DNA of 64,000 nucleotides, from positions 2,742,501 to 2,806,500 of the forward strand of contig NZ_CP012830.1 of NCBI RefSeq assembly GCF_001307155.1, given 5' to 3'. A program made the translations under genes and the position numbers. Of this stretch, positions 47,689 to 55,580 are shown piece after piece; position 1 is the first letter of the stretch; every line of letters begins with the position of its first letter. This DNA is from Pseudomonas fluorescens (GTDB lineage Bacteria; Pseudomonadota; Gammaproteobacteria; Pseudomonadales; Pseudomonadaceae). The notes under the pieces were generated by a model, which had not been told where the DNA came from, searched no databases, and saw nothing but the letters and a program-made list of their open reading frames with translations.

Positions 47689-49368
47689 TTAGACATCTGC
47701 GGCCTCCAGTAAAATTCGTCCACTGGAGCAGGTAGCCGTCTCATTGCGATAGGCGAAATACAATTTGCTGCGCAATGGGTCGAAGCGCAGATGCAGCTGG
47801 ATTTCATCGCCGGGGCGCACCAGTTGCTGGAACTTCAGCACTTCCATGCCGGCAAACTTTATCGGCAGCTCCATCAGCTGCCGACCCAGGTTCAGCGCCC
47901 ATTCGACTTGCACCACGCCCGGCAATACAGGCGTTTGCGGGAAGTGGCCGCTGAAGTAGGCAAGGTCCGGCGGCACCGCCAGTTGCAGGCTCCACTCGCC
48001 ATCGGCTTCGACCTGTTCCAATACATGCGGCGCCTTTGGACGGGGCGCCAGCAGCAGGGCTTCAACGTCGGCTTGCGGCAGTTTGCCCTGGGCGTTCAGC
48101 GGCAGTTGACGCAACAAGCGCCAGCGGCGCGGCAGGGCCAGGGTTTCGCAATGTTGACTCAAGTGCTGACGCAGTTCCTGGGTCAGGGTACGCCGGCCTT
48201 GGTTGCGCAACGCGTGCAGACCCTGTTCGCTCAGCACCAGCAAGGCTCCCAGCGAGGCCCGGTTCTCCTGAACCACGCCGAGGCGCGCTTCGGCGACCCA
48301 GTCGTGAGCCATCAGCGCCTGTTCCAGCATCGGCAGCGAGATACGTTTTTCTTCCAGCTTGACGATCCGGTCCAGCCGTCCAAGCAGTTCGAAACGACCG
48401 TCGGCGGCGATGTGCGCGGCGTCGGCGGTATGTTCAACGTGGTCGACCGGCAAGTACGGCGAGGCGATGAGCAGGGCCCCGTCACTGTCCTGACTCAGCA
48501 CGACATCGGCAAAGGGTTGCCAGAGATCGTCGCCCTGACGCCAGGCAATGCCACCGGTTTCCGAGCTGCCGAGAATCTCCGTCGGCCATTGTTGCAGGCG
48601 TGCGTGCAAGCGTTGCGCCGCCTCGGCCGGCAACGCGCCACCGGAAGAAAACACTCGGCGGACTGCGCTCAAGGCCGGCCAATCGAGGTTGTCGCCCATG
48701 CGCTTGAGCAGCGCCGGGCTGGCAACCCAGGCGAAGGCTGGATGTTCGCGACTGGTGCGCTGCAGGTCTTCCGGGAACGCCAATTGCCGGCGTACGAACG
48801 GACGCCCGGCGCACAGCGGCCACAGCACCCGAAACAGCAATCCATAGATGTGCTGGGTGCCGACGCTGCCGATGATGCAGGCGTTGCCCAGGTCCGCGCC
48901 CCACAAGTGCTCCAGCGCCTGAACTTCATTGGCCAGTTGCCGCAGGGTTTTCTCGATGCGCTTGGGTTCGCCGCTGGAGCCGGATGTGCACAGGCTCAGG
49001 TGGCAGTGATCGAGATCCAGTTCGGCGGCAGCCAGCGGCGCCTGCTGGAAGTCAGTCAGCTGTGCGTCGTCTGCCAGATCGGTCAGCCACAGATCGACCG
49101 CCGTCGACCAGCGCAGACGGGTTTGGGGTTGCAGATCGGCAGGCAGCAGCACGCTGACCCCGGCACGCCAGGCGCCGAGCAGGGCAATCGCCAGTTGCGC
49201 AGCATCTTCCAGGTGCACGGCAATACGCGTCACACCTTGTGCTTGCAGGCCAGCGGCGAGGCGCAGGGCCTGCTCGCACAGGTCGGCGTGATTGAGCGCC
49301 GGATGCGCCGTGACGGCGCGCGCAGGTAGTGCCTTGAGCAACAGTTGCTCAAGTTTTATCCAATTCAT
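47689..49368 (-). CDS. AMP-ligase fused to a hotdog dehydratase (ApeH-ApeI type)
   Basis: Residues ~1-440 form an AMP-binding acyl/aryl ligase; the phosphate loop [17 protein letters not shown] is near residues 125-141 and the catalytic hinge is [15 protein letters not shown]. Residues ~450-559 form a separate hotdog domain with [21 protein letters not shown], the FabA/FabZ dehydratase signature with His. In E. coli these are two proteins, ApeH and ApeI; here they are one chain. The ligase probably loads an aromatic starter onto an ACP. The start 49368 overlaps the previous stop by four bases. Confidence 0.86.
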   Translation of the reverse strand: MNWIKLEQLLLKALPARAVTAHPALNHADLCEQALRLAAGLQAQGVTRIAVHLEDAAQLAIALLGAWRAGVSVLLPADLQPQTRLRWSTAVDLWLTDLADDAQLTDFQQAPLAAAELDLDHCHLSLCTSGSSGEPKRIEKTLRQLANEVQALEHLWGADLGNACIIGSVGTQHIYGLLFRVLWPLCAGRPFVRRQLAFPEDLQRTSREHPAFAWVASPALLKRMGDNLDWPALSAVRRVFSSGGALPAEAAQRLHARLQQWPTEILGSSETGGIAWRQGDDLWQPFADVVLSQDSDGALLIASPYLPVDHVEHTADAAHIAADGRFELLGRLDRIVKLEEKRISLPMLEQALMAHDWVAEARLGVVQENRASLGALLVLSEQGLHALRNQGRRTLTQELRQHLSQHCETLALPRRWRLLRQLPLNAQGKLPQADVEALLLAPRPKAPHVLEQVEADGEWSLQLAVPPDLAYFSGHFPQTPVLPGVVQVEWALNLGRQLMELPIKFAGMEVLKFQQLVRPGDEIQLHLRFDPLRSKLYFAYRNETATCSSGRILLEAADV

Positions 49369-49910
49369 GGGTGGCCTCGTACCCGTTGTCGTATGAGCCA
49401 TTCAATGGCAAACAGCAAACCCATTAACCCGTAGGAGATCAGGCCGGTGTACAACATCCACCAACTCAGCGGCGCCCAAAGGGTCAGGGCGGCGGCGAGC
49501 AAACCGTTACAGAGGAAAAACACGCTCCAGGCGATCGTCACCTGGCGGGTATAAACAATGGCCTTGTCCGGCAGATGCGGTTCGCGCAAACGCGCCAGCC
49601 GCTCGATCATCGGTTGCCCGAACTTCAGGCTCAGGCCAAACAACGCCAGCATGAAACCGCTCATCAGCACCGGGTACCAGCGCAGCAACACAGGGCTGTC
49701 GAACAGCGCCAGCAGCAGGCAAAAAGCAATGGCAACCACCGCCATCCAGACGCTGCCGGGGCGTCGCTCGCCCAGCAGCGCACGGGCCAGCCACAATCCG
49801 CCCAGCAACAGACCGAACTGCCACGGGGCAAAATGTTCCATGCCGAAATACACCGCAAAGGGGTACAGCAGGCCCGCCAGCAGCAGGCCGAGGCCGATCA
49901 GTCGGCTCAT
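49365..49910 (-). CDS. COG4648-type membrane protein (ApeG type)
   Basis: This protein of 181 residues has five or so membrane segments and no catalytic motif that I recognise. Such a protein sits between the acyl carrier proteins and the AMP-ligase in aryl polyene clusters. Its role is unknown. It overlaps both neighbours by four bases. Confidence 0.75.
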   Translation of the reverse strand: MSRLIGLGLLLAGLLYPFAVYFGMEHFAPWQFGLLLGGLWLARALLGERRPGSVWMAVVAIAFCLLLALFDSPVLLRWYPVLMSGFMLALFGLSLKFGQPMIERLARLREPHLPDKAIVYTRQVTIAWSVFFLCNGLLAAALTLWAPLSWWMLYTGLISYGLMGLLFAIEWLIRQRVRGHP

Positions 49911-50161
49911 GCGGCCGGTTGAACCAGACGGTAGACCGCCTCGACCACGTCGCCGACGGTACGCACCGACTTGAACTCTTCGGCGGCGATTTTCTTGCCG
50001 GTCTGGCGTTTGATGTGATCGATCAGGTCGACGGCATCAATGCTGTCGATTTCCAGGTCCTGATACAGGTTGGCGTCCAGGGTCACGCGTTCGGGTTCCA
50101 GCTCAAAGAGTTCGACCAGGGCATCACGCAGGGTGTTGAAGATGTCGTCACGAGTTTGCAT
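49907..50161 (-). CDS. apeF: Acyl carrier protein
   Basis: This 84-residue acidic four-helix ACP carries the phosphopantetheine-accepting Ser in LEIDSIDAVDLIDHI near residue 41. Two ACPs are standard in aryl polyene clusters. By position this is the second, ApeF-like copy, 9 bases after the first. Its stop overlaps the membrane-protein start by four bases. Confidence 0.9.
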   Translation of the reverse strand: MQTRDDIFNTLRDALVELFELEPERVTLDANLYQDLEIDSIDAVDLIDHIKRQTGKKIAAEEFKSVRTVGDVVEAVYRLVQPAA

Positions 50162-50170
50162 GGTCCGGTC

Positions 50171-50431
50171 TCAAGCTGCCTGTTTTGCAGTGACGAACGC
50201 CGCAAGGCTCGCCACGTTGGTGAAGTGACCACGGGTGTCATTGGCATCGGCGTCGATTTTGATGCCGTACTTTTTCTGGATCGCCAGGCCGAGCTCCAGC
50301 GCGTCGACCGAGTCCAGGCCCAGGCCTTCGCCGAATAGCGTCTGCTCGTCGCCGATGTCCTGCACGCCGATGTCTTCGAGGCCAAGGGCGTCAATGATCA
50401 ACAGTTTTATCTCAAGCTTCAGATCGCTCAT
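50171..50431 (-). CDS. apeE: Acyl carrier protein
   Basis: This 86-residue ACP has the carrier serine in LGLDSVDALELGLAI near residue 40. The sequence IKIDADANDT after it is typical of the group. It is the first, ApeE-like copy. Its start lies within the 3' end of the acyltransferase gene (20-base overlap), suggesting coupled translation. Confidence 0.9.
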   Translation of the reverse strand: MSDLKLEIKLLIIDALGLEDIGVQDIGDEQTLFGEGLGLDSVDALELGLAIQKKYGIKIDADANDTRGHFTNVASLAAFVTAKQAA

Positions 50432-51221
50432 CTTCGGCGAGCTCCTTAATAAAGTAATGGTGAAAATAATCGTTGAGCTTGCGCGAGGCCTGAGGTGCAG
50501 GGCCCAGCGCTGCGAAGGCCTGTGGGTCTATATCGGCCCCGACACGGAAACTGAAGTGCACGCGACGTTTGGGGATCCGATACCAAGGCTCGGCCTTGGT
50601 CAGGGTCGTGGGGCTGACCTTGATGACCACCGGGGTGACGATTCTCGCACCGCGCAGGGCGATTGCTGCCGCGCCCCGATGAAAGGCCGGCGGTTGGCCG
50701 GGTTGGGTGCGGGTGCCTTCGGGAAAGATGATCAGGGTCTGGTCGCTTTTCAGCGCGTCGGCAGCAGCGTCGAGCATGTCCATGCTGCCGTCGTTGCTGA
50801 TGTACCCGGTGCGGCGTAGCGGGCCGCGAGTGAAAGGATTTTCCCAGAGGCTTTTCTTGACCACGCAGTTGGCATGGGGCACCAGGCCGATCAGGAACAC
50901 GACATCGATCAACGAGGGATGATTGGCAATGATCATCTGTCCCGGACGGCCGAGTTTTTCCGCACCCTGGATGTCGTAGGTCAGCACGCCTGTGCGGGCC
51001 ATGAACCGGACAAAGGAGCGGAATATCCGGCTGACAATATGCCGCGTTCGTTGTCGATGGGCCTGGGCATCGCCCGGCAGGCAGCCGAGCACCGGGAGAA
51101 TCACCAGCCGCAGGCACAGCCCGCCCAACCCGAAGAGGGTGAAACTCAAGGCAGTGGCCAGCAGGCGCCAGTAATAGGCGTCGCGGTTTTTATCGGTTAC
51201 TGGTTGCGTTGCCAGGTCCAT
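50412..51221 (-). CDS. PlsC-like 1-acylglycerol-3-phosphate acyltransferase family protein (ApeD type)
   Basis: This 269-residue acyltransferase has the H-x4-D motif in NHPSLIDVV (about residue 100) and the FPEGTRT motif (about residue 172). Two hydrophobic segments near residues 20-50 anchor it to the membrane. In the cluster it would transfer the finished or partial acyl chain to a lipid acceptor. ATG 51221 overlaps the chain length factor end by 25 bases. Confidence 0.85.
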   Translation of the reverse strand: MDLATQPVTDKNRDAYYWRLLATALSFTLFGLGGLCLRLVILPVLGCLPGDAQAHRQRTRHIVSRIFRSFVRFMARTGVLTYDIQGAEKLGRPGQMIIANHPSLIDVVFLIGLVPHANCVVKKSLWENPFTRGPLRRTGYISNDGSMDMLDAAADALKSDQTLIIFPEGTRTQPGQPPAFHRGAAAIALRGARIVTPVVIKVSPTTLTKAEPWYRIPKRRVHFSFRVGADIDPQAFAALGPAPQASRKLNDYFHHYFIKELAEDERSEA

Positions 51222-51916
51222 ACACGATTTTTCCAGGCATGTTGGCAGGTGGTCTGCTGGCCGAGCAGGGTACTCAACAGATTCAGCGCATGGGGCCAAT
51301 GGGGTTTGGACAACGTATCCGAGGTGCTGTTCAGAGACAGCTGCCACTGATTTCCGGGTGTGATCAACAGGCCGACCGCATACGGGAACGGCACATCGTC
51401 GATCCAGGTCGAGTAGGCTTGCGGCGGTTGCTCTTCGGTGATCACCAGCAATACCGCCGGCGCGCCTTCCTCAAGCAACGCGGCGGCCTCTAGCATGCCG
51501 TGTTCAAGGCCATCGCCGGCCGCCGCGAGGGCTGTCATCTCGCTGGTTTCGCCGCGCATGATCGACCACAGGCCGATGACGGCGTTGTGCACCGACAGAC
51601 TGAACTGAGTCGGCGACAGCGGCTGATCGGCGGCCAGGTCGTTGAGAATCTCGAAGGTGCGCGGAGTTTCGCCGTGACGAGAAATGAAGACCAACGGTAG
51701 CTGTTCGTGACCCTCGGCCAACGGCCAGCCGACACTAAAGGCCATCCGCGCCAGACGGCTGAGTCGCCGACGCTGCATGGCCGGCAAAAACGATACGTCG
51801 GGGGCGGCATCGCTGTTCTCGAGCACGACCGGTTGTCGGCTCCAGGCTTGCCAATCGTCCACGCTTTCGAGCCCAGGGGCCCAAGCGCGCCATTGGGCGA
51901 TATTGAATTTGATCAC
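51197..51916 (-). CDS. apeC: Ketosynthase-like chain length factor (ApeC type)
   Basis: This 239-residue truncated ketosynthase-fold protein (N-terminal ketoacyl synthase-like domain only) lacks an active-site Cys. The equivalent stretch reads FSLSVHNAVIGLWSIM. Such proteins pair with an active ketosynthase and set chain length; ApeC pairs with ApeO in published work. The likely start is GTG at 51916 (MIKFNIAQWR), because the frame upstream shows no family similarity. It is the first gene of the 20-gene operon. Confidence 0.8.
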   Translation of the reverse strand: MIKFNIAQWRAWAPGLESVDDWQAWSRQPVVLENSDAAPDVSFLPAMQRRRLSRLARMAFSVGWPLAEGHEQLPLVFISRHGETPRTFEILNDLAADQPLSPTQFSLSVHNAVIGLWSIMRGETSEMTALAAAGDGLEHGMLEAAALLEEGAPAVLLVITEEQPPQAYSTWIDDVPFPYAVGLLITPGNQWQLSLNSTSDTLSKPHWPHALNLLSTLLGQQTTCQHAWKNRVWTWQRNQ

Positions 51917-52275
51917 TGAAAATTCATCCCGCCCCTGCGGGCTTCCTTGACGCGGTGAGTCGATTGACCGGCGACTGACCCGGCATGACGCTACCGCCGA
52001 GTGGCGCGCATTATCCCGGTGCGGCGGGCTTTCAGCAAATACTGGCCCCATTTTGTTCGGTGTGCCATGCCGTTTATCCGCGAAAAAGCTGTCGTTTTGC
52101 CATTATTCGGTTTTTTACAGACGTGTCTGTCAGTTGATTCATCACTCAAAGGGCGAAGTCGGTCGTTTTTTTGCCGAGATTGCAGCTGACCGTGCAGTCT
52201 GACTGCCAACGAGGTAGCGAAGCTGCGGTGTCGGCAACTACACTCGGTCATTCTTTGATACACGGAGGTTTTGAC
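51917..52275. promoter_or_regulatory. Divergent intergenic region with candidate operator
   Basis: About 360 gene-free bases lie between the pigment operon and the ParA-like gene. The most striking element is the perfect inverted repeat ACAGAC-GT-GTCTGT at 52117-52130, flanked by T/A runs, the size and style of a TetR-family operator. GGAGG at 52263-52267 serves the ParA-like gene. A -10/-35 pair could not be assigned with confidence. Confidence 0.4.
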
Positions 52276-53046
52276 ATGCGGCGTGTGGTGTTCAATCAGA
52301 AAGGTGGCGTGGGCAAATCCAGTATTGCCTGCAATCTGGCGGCGGTCAGCGCCAGCGAAGGCTATCGCACGCTGCTGGTGGATCTCGATGCCCAGGCCAA
52401 CTCCACTCAGTACCTGACGGGCTTGACCGGCAACGACATCCCGATGGGCATCGCCGACTTCTTCAAACAGACCTTGTCATCCGGGCCGTTCTCGAAGAAA
52501 AACCAGGTCGATATCTACGAAACCCCGTTCGACAACCTGCATGTGGTCACTGCCACCGCCGAGCTGGCCGACTTGCAGCCCAAGCTCGAGGCCAAACACA
52601 AGATCAACAAGCTGCGCAAACTGCTCGACGAACTGGCCGAAGACTACGACCGGATCTACCTCGACACCCCGCCAGCGTTGAACTTCTACGCGGTGTCTGC
52701 GTTGATCGCCGCCGATCGCGTGCTGATTCCCTTCGACTGCGACAGCTTCTCCCGTCAGGCGCTGTACGGCCTGCTGGCGGAAATCGAAGAGTTGAAGGAA
52801 GACCACAACGAAGAGCTGCAAGTCGAAGGCATCGTGGTCAACCAGTTCCAGGCCCGCGCGAGCCTGCCGCAGCAGATGCTCGACGAACTGATCGCCGAAG
52901 GCCTGCCGGTGCTACCGGTATACCTGGGCAGCTCGGTGCGCATGCGCGAATCCCACCAGGCCAACATGCCACTGATCCACCTCGACCCCCGGCACAAACT
53001 GACCCAACAGTTCGTCGAACTGCACAACCTGCTGGAAAACACCTGA
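52276..53046 (+). CDS. Orphan ParA/Soj-family ATPase
   Basis: This 256-residue deviant-Walker ATPase carries [16 protein letters not shown] at residues 6-21, the switch region [11 protein letters not shown] and a later [10 protein letters not shown]. Such ATPases position DNA or large protein complexes on the nucleoid or membrane. No parB or centromere-like repeats are next to it, so it is unlikely to partition a plasmid here. ATG 52276 has GGAGG 8 bases upstream. Its cargo is unknown. Confidence 0.88.
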   Translation: MRRVVFNQKGGVGKSSIACNLAAVSASEGYRTLLVDLDAQANSTQYLTGLTGNDIPMGIADFFKQTLSSGPFSKKNQVDIYETPFDNLHVVTATAELADLQPKLEAKHKINKLRKLLDELAEDYDRIYLDTPPALNFYAVSALIAADRVLIPFDCDSFSRQALYGLLAEIEELKEDHNEELQVEGIVVNQFQARASLPQQMLDELIAEGLPVLPVYLGSSVRMRESHQANMPLIHLDPRHKLTQQFVELHNLLENT

Positions 53047-53072
53047 CAGCCGCCCACTGAACGCGGTCCCCT

Positions 53073-53203
53073 GTGGCGAGGGAGCTTGCTCCCGCTGGGC
53101 CGCGAAGCGGCCCTAAAATCTGACATTGCGGTTTGTCTATTAAGTCTCAATCGTCGACGTTACGACTGCTTCGCAGCCGAGCGGGGGCAAGCCCCCTCGC
53201 CAC
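53073..53203. repeat. REP doublet after the ParA-like gene
   Basis: GTGGCGAGGGAGCTTGCTCC at 53073 and the inverted GGGGGCAAGCCCCCTCGCCAC ending at 53203 form a REPIN of the same class as the two in the pigment operon. It fills the space between convergent parA-like and trxC genes. Confidence 0.9.
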
Positions 53204-53236
53204 AAAGTTCTGAGCTGAGCTTTCTACTTCAGGTCA

Positions 53237-53671
53237 TCAAACTCCCTGACTACGCAACCAGCTCATCAACTGCGGCAACGGAAACGCCCCGCTCTGACGC
53301 GCCACCTCCCGACCGTTCTTGAACAGAATCAAACTCGGAATCGAACGAATCCCCAACTGCGCCGACAACTGCTGATTCGCCTCACTGTCCAGCTTGGCCA
53401 ACCGACACTTGCCCGCCAACTGCCCCGCCGCCTGCTCGAACACCGGCGCAAACGACTTGCACGGCCCACACCAATCCGCCCACACATCCACCAGCAACGG
53501 CAGATCACCCTTGATCTGACTGGCGTAATCGCCTTGCGTCAGCTCGAAGGGTTTGTTCAGCAGGACTTCGGCTTTGCAGCGCCCGCACTTGGGATGATCG
53601 CCCAGGCGTTCGGCGGGGATGCGGTTGAGGCCGTTGCAGTGGGGGCAGGGGATCAACAGGGGTTCAGACAT
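53237..53671 (-). CDS. trxC: Thioredoxin 2 (zinc-binding thioredoxin)
   Basis: TrxC is a cytoplasmic disulphide reductase induced by oxidative stress in relatives. The N-terminal zinc ribbon has two CxxC pairs (CPHC near residue 8 and CGRC near residue 28) and the thioredoxin fold has the active site WCGPC near residue 66. The 144 residues fit TrxC. The start 53671 (MSEPLLIPC) is chosen because the upstream in-frame extension has no similarity. Confidence 0.95.
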   Translation of the reverse strand: MSEPLLIPCPHCNGLNRIPAERLGDHPKCGRCKAEVLLNKPFELTQGDYASQIKGDLPLLVDVWADWCGPCKSFAPVFEQAAGQLAGKCRLAKLDSEANQQLSAQLGIRSIPSLILFKNGREVARQSGAFPLPQLMSWLRSQGV

Positions 53672-53748
53672 GAAAGGGCTCCGGAAAGTGGGCAATGCAA
53701 CCAATCTGGAGCCGAGGCCGTGGATTATCAAGGTGTGCAGGTAAGAGC

Positions 53749-53775
53749 AAAAAATGGGCGACCCCAAGGTCGCCC
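53749..53775 (-). terminator. Rho-independent terminator facing the minus strand
   Basis: GGGCGACC at 53756-53763 and GGTCGCCC at 53768-53775 form a perfect 8-bp stem with a 4-base loop, followed on the minus strand by ATTTTTT. It lies just past the end of the gene remnant at 53784 and probably was that gene's terminator. Confidence 0.8.
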
Positions 53776-53783
53776 GATGACGT

Positions 53784-53933
53784 TCAGTATGTCGCAGCCA
53801 TCGCCAGGGCGAATGTTTCCAGCAGTTGGGTGGCGCTGCGGATGCGGAAGGCCACTGTTTCGCGCAGCACGTCGAGCGGGGCTTCGGTGTCGATCAGCGG
53901 GGAAGGGACGTTGCAGTCCAGGCCGGTGATAGG
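53784..53933 (-). pseudogene. C-terminal remnant of a small Pseudomonas protein
   Basis: On the minus strand an open stretch of about 48 codons ends ...LLETFALAMAATY with TGA at 53784-53786. It has good coding character (IDTEAPLDVLRETVAFRIR) but no start codon, and an in-frame TAG lies just upstream near 53937. A strong terminator follows. It looks like the tail of a DUF3077/DUF6124-like small gene whose 5' half is gone. The parent family is a guess. Confidence 0.5.
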
Positions 53934-53983
53934 TATCTATCGAGACTTGGGGAACTCTCCATTCGATAAAACAGCGCGGCCCG

Positions 53984-54310
53984 TCAATGGACGGCGGACG
54001 GATTGAGCCGGCTGCCCGCCGAATCGGGCAGGTCGAGGTTCTCCAGCGCTCTGTTCACCAGCAACTCGCCCAACACGATCATCTGTTGAATGCCCAGCGC
54101 CACGTTGCGGTGCGCGCCTTCAAGCTCAAAGGCCAGGTCGGTGGTCATCGCGTTCAGCGAGGCCAGGATTTCGCTGGCGTGGATTAGCAGGGTTTCGGTG
54201 TCGATGTTGGGGGTAACGGTGAAGATGGGGCTGGGACGTTGGGTCGGGTTTGGGCTGTCGAGGGGATCGGTGACGGTGAGGCTCAGTGGTTTGAGGGCGA
54301 TCTTTTTCAT
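53984..54310 (-). CDS. DUF6124 family small protein
   Basis: This 108-residue paralog of the protein at 165-554 shares LLIHASEILASLNAMTTDLAFELEGAHR-type spacing (LIHASEILASLNAMTTDLAF) and the following VALGIQQMIVLGELLVNRAL. It has no signal peptide. ATG 54310 has AGGGAG 8 bases upstream and is preferred over the in-frame ATG at 54340. The leader folds in the same two-stem layout as its paralog. The function is unknown. Confidence 0.8.
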   Translation of the reverse strand: MKKIALKPLSLTVTDPLDSPNPTQRPSPIFTVTPNIDTETLLIHASEILASLNAMTTDLAFELEGAHRNVALGIQQMIVLGELLVNRALENLDLPDSAGSRLNPSAVH

Positions 54311-54343
54311 GGTGAAGCTCCCTGAGCTATGGAGCCGCATAGC
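54311..54343 (-). promoter_or_regulatory. Folded leader of the second DUF6124 gene
   Basis: On the minus strand, GCTATG (54338-54343) pairs with CATAGC (54326-54331) over a 6-base loop. AGCTC (54324-54328) pairs with GAGCT (54316-54320), which overlaps the Shine-Dalgarno GGGAG. The two stems share three bases, so only one can form at a time, as in the leader at 104-164. Confidence 0.45.
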
Positions 54344-54495
54344 GGCATTTGCATGCCTTGATACTGTTCAGTCTGTCAAAACTGGCCGCTGAGTTTGTGG
54401 CGACTTGTGAAGACTATCCGCGTGGTCGATTTGGGACAAGTTCATCCAAGGCGCTACAGCGTGCGGGAAATGTCCTAGGACGGTTTCTTTTTGGG

Positions 54496-54530
54496 GGGTG
54501 TCCCGAAAATAAATCCGTGGCCCTTTCTTG
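54496..54530. repeat. Direct repeat, left copy
   Basis: GGGTGTCCCGAAAATAAATC, then CGTGG and CCCTTTCTTG, occurs again at 55479-55516 in the same orientation with three extra bases. The pair flanks the exported-protein gene at 54547-55311. Similar AAATAAATCC-GGGACA-type sequences often flank IS200-like/REP transposase genes in proteobacteria (from memory), but no transposase is present here. Confidence 0.75.
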
Positions 54531-54546
54531 TCCCTGATGAGTGAAT

Positions 54547-55311
54547 CTAAAAACTCATGTCAGCTTCAATGTTCTCTTCATAAGTAGAGAGCAATTTCAT
54601 AATGCTTTCGTTGCCGGAATATTGCTCTTTCAACTGCTTCAGCTTTTGGTCTGTGCCCTTGCAGTATTTGTTGATATCGCTGATGACACGGTTGAGGTTG
54701 CCCGGGTCGGCGGGGTCCGGCTCAGGGATGTCGCCGCGTAGAGAGTCACAGTTATCTCTACTTTCGATGTAGCTGGATACGTCGGTCGGTACGGAGCTGT
54801 GCTTTTCCGTTTCGCAAGAATTAGAATTTGGCTCTATGCCGTATCCAAGATTTAAGTATAAGTGACCGTTCAATATTCCATTTTTTCTTGAGAAAAGATG
54901 GATGCCTTCTTGGCTTAAACAGGTGCTGATTATTGTACGTTGACCCTTAACCTCAACCGCTGTGGCGCCATTTTCATTTGCGTTTTTGCCAACTACAGCT
55001 ATGCCGATAAAAGGTTCTTTATATTGAATGTCGAGCCCGTAGACGTGCATGTCGGACTCGTTGAGCAGGTCGATTACATCGCCCGGTTGCCGTTTTTCTC
55101 CATTTGACTTTGTTAACTTGCAGCAGGCAGCGGTTCCGTTGGTTTTAGGGAACTGGACTGAAATGGCTTCGCCGATTGCAATTTCCTGAGTGGTATATAA
55201 ATAGGTCTTCCTGTCCGGATCATTTTTAATGAATCCAAACCCGATATTTTGGGCAGGCGCTGATGTTGAAAAAATGATTAAAATGATGAGTAGAACGTGT
55301 TTAATGTCCAT
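54547..55311 (-). CDS. Exported protein of unknown function
   Basis: A signal peptide is clear (DIKHVLLIILIIFSTSAPA, cleavage before Gln-Asn near residue 22), so the 254-residue protein is periplasmic or secreted. Six or so cysteines occur in the mature part, including a CC pair (TAACCKL), so disulphides are possible. The C-terminal 90 residues are acidic and charged. No family is recognised. Base composition is clearly more AT-rich than the core genes, like the two genes upstream, which suggests transfer. It lies downstream of a type VI effector/immunity block, so a periplasmic immunity role is one option. Confidence 0.7.
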   Translation of the reverse strand: MDIKHVLLIILIIFSTSAPAQNIGFGFIKNDPDRKTYLYTTQEIAIGEAISVQFPKTNGTAACCKLTKSNGEKRQPGDVIDLLNESDMHVYGLDIQYKEPFIGIAVVGKNANENGATAVEVKGQRTIISTCLSQEGIHLFSRKNGILNGHLYLNLGYGIEPNSNSCETEKHSSVPTDVSSYIESRDNCDSLRGDIPEPDPADPGNLNRVISDINKYCKGTDQKLKQLKEQYSGNESIMKLLSTYEENIEADMSF

Positions 55312-55447
55312 CTGGTGACCAATGTGGTGGGTCGAAAAAAGTTTTTTAACTCCATAATGTAGCACCTATGGGGTTTAAGTCGCTTAAGTTTTTAATAAAA
55401 ATAGAGGCGCCAGAAGCATCTATGGTTGTTTTTCACGGAAAGGGGGG

Positions 55448-55516
55448 CGGATTTATTTTAATTGGATTTATTTTAGTTGGGTGTCCCGAAAATAAATCCG
55501 TGGCGCCCCTTTCTTG
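55448..55516. repeat. Inverted repeat containing the right direct-repeat copy
   Basis: CGGATTTATTTT at 55448-55459 and AAAATAAATCCG at 55489-55500 are a perfect 12-base inverted repeat. A third partial copy, GGATTTATTTT, lies between them at 55464-55474. The right arm is part of the 38-base direct repeat (55479-55516) matching 54496-54530. The rest of the 55312-55580 gap shows only the tail of the immunity-gene duplication from 55523. Confidence 0.75.
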
Positions 55517-55580
55517 AGGTGATTTGCGCGAGGCGGTTGGCGGTAGCAAAAGTGGTTGTATGCACCACACATACCAAACG

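Noticed and set aside
52171..52275. 35-residue N-terminal extension of the ParA-like protein
   Set aside because: ATG 52276 is preceded by GGAGG and begins directly at the conserved nucleotide-binding strand.
43725..53203. REP doublets considered as CRISPR repeats or terminators
   Set aside because: They are isolated inverted pairs rather than regularly spaced direct repeats, and lack T-runs.
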